In this document: positions 36,602 to 48,200 of the stretch, in pieces
How positions within the stretch are numbered: the first letter of the stretch is position 1
Layout of the letters: every line of letters begins with the position of its first letter
Assembly: GCA_018105865.1 (NCBI GenBank)
Contig: CM030848.1
Coordinates: forward strand, 9,920,301 to 9,984,300
Direction: 5' to 3'
DNA: 64,000 bases
Source: Metaphire vulgaris
Lineage: Eukaryota; Annelida; Clitellata; Crassiclitellata; Megascolecidae
Position numbers and translations under genes: made by a program
Notes under the pieces: model-generated
Seen by the model: only the letters and a program-made list of their open reading frames with translations
Database searches by the model: none
What the model was told of the DNA's origin: nothing

Positions 36602-36672
36602 GATTGGTTACAGGTACCTTTGAGTATTAGAAGTGGTGCAATGAAATTGCATAATTATTATTAGTATTTGTT
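36602..36672 (+). mobile_element. LINE tail, right part
   Basis: GATTGGTTACAGGTACCTTT ... GAGTATTAGAAGTGGTGCAA ... TGCATAATTATTATTAG continues the tail broken at 35587. It parallels GATTGATACCCTTGGGTATT ... TGCATAATTATTTATT at 49.4 kb. Confidence 0.6.
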
Positions 36673-36980
36673 TATTAGCAAATGATTGTATAGACTAATG
36701 CATTTGAATTGACAAAAAATGACCATGAGCCAAAATTTTGATGAACTGCATTAGAATATTTGGTTAGCAGTGATTGCAATGTTTTGCTCACTGGCTTTTT
36801 GGGACTCCCAATCACATATTTGTTTGATCCAATCAGTACTGCTGACACTGGTCTTTTTGTGGGAAATTTGTGAAGAGATAGCTAGTCAGCACTCTATTGT
36901 CCCTTTCCAATATGGCTTTTTATTCCAGTACTGTCGCTGCATTCAGAGAGAATGCTCTTCTATTTGTGTGGCATTTAGGA

Positions 36981-37164
36981 ATGGCTTCTAGTGTTTTCCT
37001 TTTCTTGATGCTATTGACGGCTTCATGTCCAATGACCGTTGTAAGTTTGAACAGAAGCTGGGATTATGTCATTATTGGAGCAGGACCGGCTGGCCTTCAG
37101 ATGGGATACTATCTTCACCAAGCAAAGCGAGACTATGTTGTTTTGGAGAGATCTCACAGATCAG
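36981..37164 (+). CDS. FOXRED2: FOXRED2 exon 1: signal peptide and FAD motif
   Basis: Encodes [20 protein letters not shown], a hydrophobic signal peptide, then [20 protein letters not shown] and [14 protein letters not shown]. The GxGxxG motif and the acidic residue ending the second strand (LE) form the ADP-binding half of the FAD site. Donor GTAGGC after TCA G. Confidence 0.95.
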
Positions 37165-40100
37165 GTAGGCAAGAAGACCTTCAAGCATGCTTCAAGTGAA
37201 ACATTATAACTGGATGATGGTTCATTGGGAATGCCAGCTCTTTTTATAGCGATAACACTAACAATATCTTTAGATTATTATTATTCACTGTACTTACCCA
37301 ATTTATTAACTATTTTATTGCAATTTGATTATAGGCTGATATAATAGCACCTATAATATTTATTTTATTTAGTGCATGTGTGTATGAATTTTTTGCTGTT
37401 TTCTATTGAAGAAGACAAAAAATGTCTTAGTCTGGCTGATTAAGAAGAATCTGATGAGTATTTTTTTTTTGAATGAAATTGAATCTGATTCTTTTAGTCA
37501 CTGGCATCACTAGGGTTCCAGAATAAGGACACCCAGGATTCTGCACACCAGTATTTTCATTTCCAACTAGGGATTTTGTTGGGGAATGCCGTGAACTCTC
37601 CAGCCAGTACAGAGCCTCGGCTAAAAAAAAATTAGAAAAATATTAGATTAAAATCTTGATACTGGAGCATACTTTCAGACCACACGACAGCAGGTCGGCA
37701 ACTGCCCCTTCAACTGATAAAATTTTTAAAAATGAATTTTGCACGAATCTCACGACCAGTTTAAGCATGAATAGGGGCTGGCCTCTGTTCCCTTCGTGGC
37801 TATATGCTAATGTATTTACCCTGGCAAGTATATTACTTTAGTACTAATAGACCTCTGCATTTATGCATTTCTGAACACGAATACAAGGATTTGTTCCAAG
37901 GTTTTTGAACAGTAGTTTGAATCTCTGTAAGTGCACCTGCTAATGAAGCCACGTGCAAAAGGATTACATTTAGAAAGGCTTTCTGTAATCTTAGTTATTT
38001 TGTCCAAGAGGAGTTGTTGAACAACATGTAAAATAAACTGATATAATGGTGTTGTAAATCTCGTGAAAGATGTTTCAAAGTAGAAAATAATTGGTCATTT
38101 TCAAACATAGTGCAAGAGTAGTTTTCAGGATTGAATGGGATCAGTGTCACTGAAGCATTTCAGTGACAAGTTCTAGTAATAATGGTCAGCACCAATAAAT
38201 CTTGTTTTCAGGTAGATTTCTTGTGGATAGACAGGTACGATCCTCGCCAATCAAGAGACGATTATATATGTATAGTATATATGTGTATATATATATATAC
38301 ATATATACATATATACATGTATACCAGTGGTTCCCATCCTGTGGTACGCGCATACCCCCAGGTGTACAAAATGAACTTTCCAGAGGGTACACAGAAAGCA
38401 ACAGAATTCTTATGCATTAATGTCTGATAGTAAGAATGTAATGCTCTTGCACACAGATTGTTATATCATATTTTTATGATTACAGAAGTATTACATTTTG
38501 TTTATAATGTGTTCATCTGAAGCAATTCTTTGAATCGTCCGAGAATTTAATGAATGTAACATGATGTATATTAATGTTACACCTATAGTGTCACATTCAA
38601 TGTTTACATTTTAGTGAATCTCTTTATATATTTATTCTATCTGCTTTTTTTACCAAAGGCAGTTTTTTTGCCACATATCCTCGACATGACAAACTGATCA
38701 GCATTAACAAACGCCACACCGGCAAAACAAACAAGGAATTTAATCTGCGTCATGATTGGAATTCACTAATCAGCGACGATGATTCACTAAGGTTCCCTCT
38801 CTACTCGAAGGACTTTTTTCCTAATCGATTGTCATATGTAAAATATCTAAACGACTTTGAGAGAAGGACCGGACTCAACGTTATTCATAATACGGATGTG
38901 AAAAATGTTGTTAAAGTCAACTGTTCTGAATCAAATAATAATCACAAATTCATGATGAATGATCAACATGGAAATATTTTTCTATGCAGGTTAGATTTAT
39001 GATACTTGAATACGTCAAAACAATTAATTACGATATGTTTAAAGTTGACGTCATTTGTATTAGCAAATGTTTTTACTAGAAGACCAACTGTGGTATTTCA
39101 TTAGCAATCTACAGCATAAGTGGAGTGGATCTTTTAAGTGTCAGTGATGATTCTTCTTAATATTTCTATGCAATCATTGTTGCAATTCAGTTACTGCTTC
39201 TGTTTTAATCTCTTTTTTATATGACTGCTCTTGCTTTTTTTATCGATTTGGCGGTTACAGATTTTTGTTGCTTCTGAGCGTAAAGTAGTTTTGATATGGC
39301 TTTAATAATTTCACTAGTTGTTTAAAAAACAGACAGTGTTGCCAAGTAGAATATAGTTATTAACAAAATAATTTAATTGTGATAATCAGAGTCTTTGCAA
39401 TTATCAAGGACAGGTTTTAAGTCATGTTATGGTGGCAGAAGATGGCAGAGTGGGTTAGGTGTTGGAGTGGTGGGCTAACAGAGCGAGGGTCAAGCCCCAT
39501 AAGCACCCCTAATGGCTTTCACACAGGAAGTAATGCCTCCTAAGCCACTTTAAATCATTCTATGTTTATGCATGGAGTTATATGCACTTGTAGGACATTG
39601 ATCATTGGTACAGGAATGTGGCAGCCAAATGTACCTAGGGTTGATGGTATTGACCATGCTGAGGGCTATGAATTCGTGTCTACTGATCCTGATGATTTTG
39701 AAGGCCAGTCTGTCCTGATTTTGGGTATAATTGATTTGTCTTAAATTTGATCATCTCTACAAGCTCCAAAAAATAAGAAGCTTGGTGCCCTAGGCATTTT
39801 TTTAAAATTTGCACCAGAAAAAGTGGTGATGACCTTCTTTTTTTGCTCGTCACTTTTTAAGCATCATAAAATCGAAAATCAATCAAGCATCATCATCATC
39901 AGAAGCGCGTAGCCGGCGGAGGCCGTTGCGTCACCCCTTGACCATGACCCCGCCGGATGGCACGACTCCAGAGAGTAGATGGAATCTCGTTGGTCTGGGA
40001 ACGGATGTGGTCGATCCATCTTTTCCTGGGACGACCAGGACAGCGCTTCCATGATCGGTCAGGTGGACGACCGATGGATAGGTCGACGTGGCAGCGGAGG

Positions 40101-43100
40101 GCTTGATGAACAGGAACTGTCTCTTCGAGGCGGGCTGCATGTCCAAAAATTGCAAGGCGGCGCCTACTTATCAATTCATTGAGTGATGGTAATCCAGTCC
40201 GTGAGGATATCTCCGCGTTGGTAATGAAGTCATACCAGTGTACTCCAAGGATCTGACGTTGGCACCTCATATGGAAGGCTTCCAGCTTACTTAGATCTGA
40301 GGCGAGTAAGGTCCAGGTCTATAGAGTAGGACAGACAGAACAAGTGTCTGGTACAGACGAAGCTTGATGACCAGAGAGAGACGTCTGTCCTGCCAGATAT
40401 TATGCAGGAGAACATGGCAGTAGAGGCTAGGGTGATGCGTCTGGTCAGATCTTGATGACAATGTCCATTGGAGGACTGCACGCTACCAAGGTATGTGAAA
40501 CTGTCTACTGACTCAACACACTCCCCATCAGCCACGATAGAGGAGGGCTGTGATCCACATCCTAGGTTCTGGAACTTGGTTTTAGTCCAGGAAACCTTCA
40601 TACTAAGTGGAGCAGAAGCATGGCTGAAACTAGAGAGGTATTCAGAGGCATTGGTAGCAGAAGGTAGAAACAGAGTTGTATCATATATCGTAGACCAGGT
40701 CTGGAAGCGGTGTGACCCAACGCTAATGCCATGGTTCACAGACATATGATCTAAAATCCAGTCGATGGCAATGCAGAAGAGGATTGGTGCGAGTATACAA
40801 CCATGTCTCACACCAGATGTAGTTGAGAATCGAGCTGAGAGATTTTGACCGACCTGGATGCTAGCTCCCGTATTCTGATGCAAATCTTCTATCAGACGGA
40901 GCAAAATATCTGGAATTCCTTTGGCGCGCAAGGCTTTCCATAAAGCGGTCCGATAATCAAATGCAGCCTTAATGTCCAGGTAGGCTACATTCAGAGGGCG
41001 GTCAAACTCGGTGTAACTCGGAAAGGAGTCTTAACGCTAGGATGGCATCTATAGTGGATCTGCCGGGGTGAATCCAGATGTACGTGTCTTAAGGAGTAAT
41101 GGCTGTATCCGGCTGAGTAGGATGTGGGAAAATACCTTCCCCGGTACTGACAGGAGAGTAATCGGATGACAATTTCCACATTCCAGTTTTGAGCCCTTCC
41201 CTTTATATAAAGTGACAAGAACACCTTCTTTCCACTCTGCAGGTACATGGCCGGTTCTCCAGACCTGGATAAACAAAGAGTGGAGAGCAGAGCTCACTGG
41301 GCCCAGAGCACATTTCAGCAGCTCAGGCGGAATACCATCAGGGCCTGCTGCGCGACCATTTCTCAGTTTCTTGATGGCGGCGATAACTTCAGCGAGGGAT
41401 GGCTCATCGGTGAGGATGTCCTGGTCAGGGAGGGCAGTACATGCTTCGCTGTCAAGGTCAGGGGATGATGATCCTGGAAGGAAGTTTAAAGCAGCTTGGG
41501 AATGTTCCTGCCAGCGTTGCAGGGTTTCTTCAATGGAGTTGCATGGGGAACCAGCAAACAAACTATATTGTTCAACCTCCGCCGGGGCCCCTCATATTAT
41601 ATATTGCAGGGTCCTAGGCACGTGCCTATCATGCCTATGCCTTAAAACGGCCATGGATATACCGTACTTTTATTTATTCATGTGTTATTTTATTAATTTT
41701 GCTATCAAGCAACTCTAAAGTCAGGAGAGCCTCTGAGTAGAAATATAAGAGGCACAATTACATTACATTGTGTATGCTGCATATTATATGTCGTATGTTA
41801 ATTCAATCATCATTATGAAAATGTTACATTTATTCATTATTTTTATTTATTAACCAGTTCACCAGCAATTATGTAATACGAATTATAATTATTATATATA
41901 ATTAATTATTATAATTATGTAATACGAATTATAATTATTCTTTAAGTGAAAGCTAGTTAAATGACAAATTCTAGGTTTAGTTTAAATTGAGTGATTTTAA
42001 TATTGTCATTATGGTAATAGGATTTGAACACATTCAAAGGAAAGGTTTTTTGCTGTCATTAACATTTTTAAACAATGAAAAATTCTTTCTCCAACTGGTC
42101 TGAAACTTCACTCCCTCTCTGGTCTGACTCAAATACCGCTCCTGTTAATTCATTCAGTTTTTGTGTCCATGGAATGTTGAGCAGTTACTATAGCTCTTTG
42201 TTTCTTCTTTTCATCATTAAGGATGAGTTAGTTTGTTTCTGTTTATCCACAGAATCATTTTGATTTATTGTCATTAGTTATACTTTTTTGTGAGGCCCTA
42301 CTAGGCTACCCATATTTAACCAAATTTCTCTTAAGAAACTGAACAATAGAATAAATAGCATCATCATGACATCCAGTGTGACTTCTTCCTTGCTTTAGTA
42401 TTTGCCTAGCTAAGCATGCACTTTACTTTTCTTTATTGAATTTGAGAATTCAATTTTCAGTAGTTTTGTTGCCTTTCAGGTATTTATCTAGACTGCATAG
42501 GCAGTGGCGGCTCCAGGATTTGGCAAGTGAGGGGGGCCGTTGGGGTGGAAACTTCTAATCATGGGGGGCCAAACATTTGTTGTTAGGTATGTAGTTTTAA
42601 GTATAGAGTCCCAACAGGAGGCCACTGGGGAGGCCAGGCACTTGATAGGGGGGGCACGGGTCCCCTGGCTGCCCCATGGAGCCGCCACTGTGCATAGGGA
42701 TGAAAATAAATTGACCCAAGAAGTGAATGTTCCAGAACATTGCCATTACTCCATGATGTGCTGTATGCCTCATTACTCCTATAATTTCCTGAGTTTCTGA
42801 GTAAATCCTAGTTTGTCATTCTCAGCATGTTGACGTTAGTGTGCATTTCAGAAGCAGAAGTCTGTGTAATTGAATGACTACACATCACTTCACTTCCTTT
42901 CGTGGTGTCCACCTTATTGCATTTTCTGATGTGGTGCTGTTTTTGCTGGACAGCATTAAACTACTGTATGACTGGATGCAGTTCCTTCCTTCATACATAC
43001 AGCCACTGAATATAGCATTCATCAGTTTGCTCCATGTCTTTGTCCATTTATATGAACACTTCATTTATTTTGTGATGCAGTCTTGTTATGCTAGTGACAT

Positions 43101-45161
43101 TTGCACAAGTTTACCGGCCATGCCTGTTTTTGGGGCAGTCCGGCTGTTGTGCTTTTGTGATGTTTGACCTGGCAAAATATGGAGAATAAATGCTCTGTTT
43201 CTCATGCTTACTGGTAATCACATTTTGTTCCGACTTTGGGGAAATAGTAAAATATAACTGCCATATATGAGCGATGAATTAGAACACAGATTGTGGTTCT
43301 CTCACGGTACAGATCCTACTGAACCACTCTAAACCCTATTATATTGGCTCATTAATAGTCATTATGCTCAGCAACTTAGCGTTTTACTTTCATAATAGGT
43401 GGATTGCAATGACTGTGCATTTGAAGCACAGACTTTGAAAAGGAAACTGCAAATGCTACGTTTGAAGCTACCAGTTTCCACTTTTTGTCAACCTAGACAT
43501 CTGCAAAAGAAACTACAATGATGACTTCAATCTCACAATATTGCAGTAGCTATAAGTGTTGAAATAAACACATGATTCTTCATGATATGCAACTGATCCA
43601 GCATGATTTGTACCCCACTAACTTGGCACTAAGTACAGAACCATACCATCATCATCGTCGTCGTCATCATCATCATCATTGAAGCCAGCAGTGGGGAAAT
43701 ATTCATGGCCCTTTTCTTTCTTTGGCCATGTGTATTACAGTTTGGGTGTTAAGTCCAGTCCATTCAAGAGTCCATATTGGCATGGATTTAGCCAAAAGTA
43801 TGTTCTGCCTACGAGAAGGAAATGAGGCAGTAAAGAATAACATCAAATTAATAAGAGGATGTAAAGATCAAACAAAGTGGAAATCCATGGTTGCTAACAT
43901 AGAAATACCCAGCACCTAAAAAGAAGATGTCCTGCTCTTTATGGCTTCAGAGCTTCATGTTAGGGCAAGTATTGAAGAAAATGTTCAAGAGTGTAGAACG
44001 CTTTTGTGCGAAATATGCACTCAAGTGCTTGTATGAGCATTGGCACTCCAGAAAAATTAACCTATCATGAATGATGTCCCAGAACATCCATGAATGAACA
44101 GTTCGTGGGTCAAAATGGTTGCCAATATTACAGATATTTAATTGTCAATGACCCCTGGGTTATGGGTGGTCATATGGGGCCATAGGTCTAAGGTTAAATG
44201 GGTCACGTGATCATAGGTCATTTTAAATGACTGATGCCATCTCTGCCATAACTTACCAAGCTGTTTCTGTACATTTTGTATTCAGAAATACAGTAGTCGA
44301 GTTCTGTGGACATTTCTTCAATACAAGCACCTCTTCACACATTCTGTCTAAATCCATTTGCTTGTGTTTAGACATCCACTGCAGTTGCTATAAATAGGAA
44401 TCAAGTGGACGTGACGTCATGGAGAGAATCTGTTGTCTCTGGGTTAAGATTTCCTATAAATAAACTGATGGTTGACAGAGGCTTATCTCTTATGACAAGA
44501 TATAATGCAGCGGAGGTTGAAGGCAATGAGCTTGAAGATAAATTTGGCTTTCAAAAGTAGAGGAAAGCAATGATTAATCGGATAACACTGGGACGAACAT
44601 GCTGACAAATTTAGAAAGAGAGCATTTAGTGAAGAACAAGCAACAATCCTTTCCTGTTGGTTTGTAAACTGTAATGTTTAGGGAACACAGAAGAAATCAT
44701 ACTAAACTAATTAATTACCGGTACATTACTGTATTTCTATTGATTTTACCAATATTCACTCCCTTAAATGCTAATTATTATCAAATTAATTACCATCTAT
44801 TTACTTAATTTCAATATTATATATGCCACATAGCCACATATTATATAAACTGGGTTAACCACTTTGCGGGATCCCTGATTCCTTAGGTTAACCTTTTTTC
44901 CATTCAGCAACATATGATATTTTGCTTATTACTAAACTCCCATAGTACTACTACACTGCTATAGTACATAGTACTATAGTACATAGTACTACACTAATAT
45001 TACTTCCATAGTACAGCATGTAAGCTTAATTAAGTTTTATTTCCTTTTTGCTGTGTTTGTTTACAATATGTTATTTTCTGTTTACCAAACTGAAATAAAT
45101 AAACATCTTCTTAAAACAACTTATATCCAATTATTATTATTGTTGTTGTTATTATTACCCG

Positions 45162-45217
<56 letters not shown>

Positions 45218-48200
45218 ACAGTAGAGCTTCATTAAGATGGACTCGGTTATAATGTATACTCTGTTATAGCAAACCATATTGTATGGTCCCATGTGCTGTG
45301 CTACCATATTGGATAGTATTGGATATAAATACTTTCAATAGAATGTACTAAATTTTACAGACCCGCTAAGTAAGTTATGACGAGGTTTTACTGTAGTAGT
45401 ATTATTATAGCCTATAGGACACTTTGAAACAGCAATTTATCAACTGATAGTGGTATGCTGGTTACAGATTTTTAAAAAATCTTTGAGGACGTTTGATCTG
45501 CTTTACTGAATTCAATGCTTGTCTGTTCCGAGGTCGAGGTAATTCTGCTTTTGAAGTTGCCAAGCAGATATCCGGTGCAACGAACCACGTGCACATGTTG
45601 GGACGCTCCCGTGTTCGTCTGTCTTGGGCCACTCATTATGTGGGGGATTTAAGGTGAGTGATAGGTTCTTTTTGGTTTCTAAAGTTCTGCTTTTTGGCAT
45701 CACAATCCATGCATCTGAAAATCTGATGTTCATGATGTTCAGCAGAAGGTCCCAATCACACTCGAGTGATTCTGAAAACAAGCATGCATGCTCTTGCTTT
45801 TGTAGCTTTTATTTATTTTTCTTAATTTGTGATCTGATGCTAGTCTGATTTGATTGATTGATTGATGATTGGTTGATTGATTGATTGGTTGGTTGATTGG
45901 TTGGTTGATTGGTTGATTGGTTGATTGATTCATTTATGGAAGATTATCATGTAACACTGAAATGAGTAGCAGTGAGCAGACTTCTTTTTGCATTGTAGTG
46001 GTACATCTCTGTGGATCAGTGAATAATTCTCGTGAATCATTGTTAATGGTGAAAGGTTTAATCTGACATTTGCTTTAATAAAACTGTTTATGTGAGATGT
46101 CGCACACAAATTAATCTATTTCATGGCCAAACAAGCAGGTGTAAGAAATCAGTTGCGGACATGCCGGCAGAGAATAAAGTAAAGTAAAGCACGTTTTTCC
46201 AGTAGTAGTCCTGCACGTATGTAAGAGGGTTAGCATCTGATGACCTCGTTGAGTGCTGGTTGTCAGCAGCCCATAGGTGGCGGAGATACATTGGCTGATT
46301 TGGTGGATCTCTTCCACAATGAACTTATCTTGAATTCAATTCTTTGTTTGACAGGTTGCCATTGCTAATTTTTGATGTTATGTGCTCTATTTGGCAGTTC
46401 CAGTGATAGCCCTGGCTAATGAATTTTGAATCCTTTGCAGGCGGTTTAAGTCGGATTTTGAAAGGCTGAGTCGACCTTAGACGGGCTCCGTTGGCCAGAG
46501 GAATAAGTGCAGAGGAAGGGATGAGGTTGAATCCTCCCATCTCGTATGTTAATCCTCCGGCGTATGCCTGAGCAGTTATTATGATATTACCACTCATCTA
46601 ATCTTTATCTGAAATTTGCTTTAATAAAACTGTTTGTGTGAGCTGTTGCACACAAATTAACCTCATTCACATGCAAACAAGCATGAAGGAGCTAAAAGCT
46701 AAAACAGAGTTAAAAGTATTATCTTTAGTTAAATCAGCCTTGATTTTTTTGGAAAAGTATCTCATTGGCAAAACAGATACATAGTGTGAATAGGACTAAT
46801 GTCACACTATGTTGGAGGGCGGATCTTAGTGAGATGACATTGTTTTCTAATCGCCTGGTTGTGTGTACGCTGCGACTTTTGGTACAGACATGCATAAAAA
46901 TACATGCATACATACAAACATATGTGCATAATGTGTGAATAAAGTCATGCTGTGTTGGTGGGCAAAACTTGTTGAGATGACATGATTTTCTAATCGCACC
47001 TATTTTGATGAGCAGAGCCTATTGCCTGTTAACAGGTTTATGCATTAATGGCGAATATAAAGTTGTCAGAAGCACAGCGTCTTCAGCACAAGCCTTCCTG
47101 AGAAATGAATCGATTGAGGCTATCTTTCCCATCATTGTTGATGACCAAAATTACAAGACAATTTTTCACACTTATATACAAACGTTTAGCTGAATTTCTT
47201 ACATTCACTGGCAAAACAGCCTGCCTAGCCTAGCCTTCCCGTCATGATTGACGGGCAAACAGCTAGTCAATTATAGATTTTCAGGATTGAAGTTGCTTTT
47301 ATTCAAAGAGTTGGTAGTTCCACAATGCTCTTCTTATGCCTGTATAATTTGTATATGCAGCAGTGTGAAAACATGTGGAGTTGATATTTATGCCAGCAAA
47401 TGGTGTGCCTGATGGGAAAATCATGGTAATGCAAAATCATCAGTGGGGTGTGTATAAGGGGGTAAGGGGAAAATTCAGGGTCACTACTTACTGGCCTCCC
47501 TCCCCATTTTTTAAATAGAAAGGGGAAATTTCATGCTGCCATTAACTTTAACTTACCAACTAACCTTTATAGCATAATGAAACAATTACAAATTCTTTCC
47601 CCATTGCTCGGATCCTCTCCTACCTGCCCCAACACACTGCTTTGACTCTGAGATGCTGCTCTGAAAATCATTGCATTATGGATTCATTTTAGAGCCGTGA
47701 ACAACGATCTTCTTGATACATATCAGTTGAAATCCCTAGACGCTGTTCTTGAAGCTCCATTGGAGCTCATTCAAATTGTTAAAGATGAAGAAAAGAAGTT
47801 CAGAGTGAGGACAGCCTTAGATCAGAAGTCTGCGGACAATAACTCTCTGTTGTCCGCTTTTGACAACTTTGCCATGAGAGAACCGTACGACAGAGTAATT
47901 CGTTGTCTTGGATTCAAATTCAATGGATCTTTGTTCGGAAGGTTAAATGTTTTCAATTTTTGTCTGAATTGATCATATATGTTCATTGTATTTCAATTTT
48001 CAATATAAAAAAGTTGTTTCTGTATGAGACCACGATGACTGTAGCCTACAGTTCTGTTAAGAATTTCATAGTATTTAAAAATATCTTAAATTGTTTTTCA
48101 TGTTTGCTATACATTAACGACATCTAATATTTAGGTTACAGCACTTCTGTGGTGCTATTTAATTTCTTTCAGTACTTTTAAGCTTAGTCATGGTCAGGGT

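Noticed and set aside
38326..38400. Further hAT element (CAGTGGTTCCCATCCTG start)
   Set aside because: Only one end is visible; no partner terminus or duplication found.
41212..41718. 168-codon plus-strand frame
   Set aside because: Antisense shadow of the reverse transcriptase remnant.
45739..45933. 64-codon minus-strand frame rich in NQPI
   Set aside because: Translation of the TGAT/TGGT repeat.
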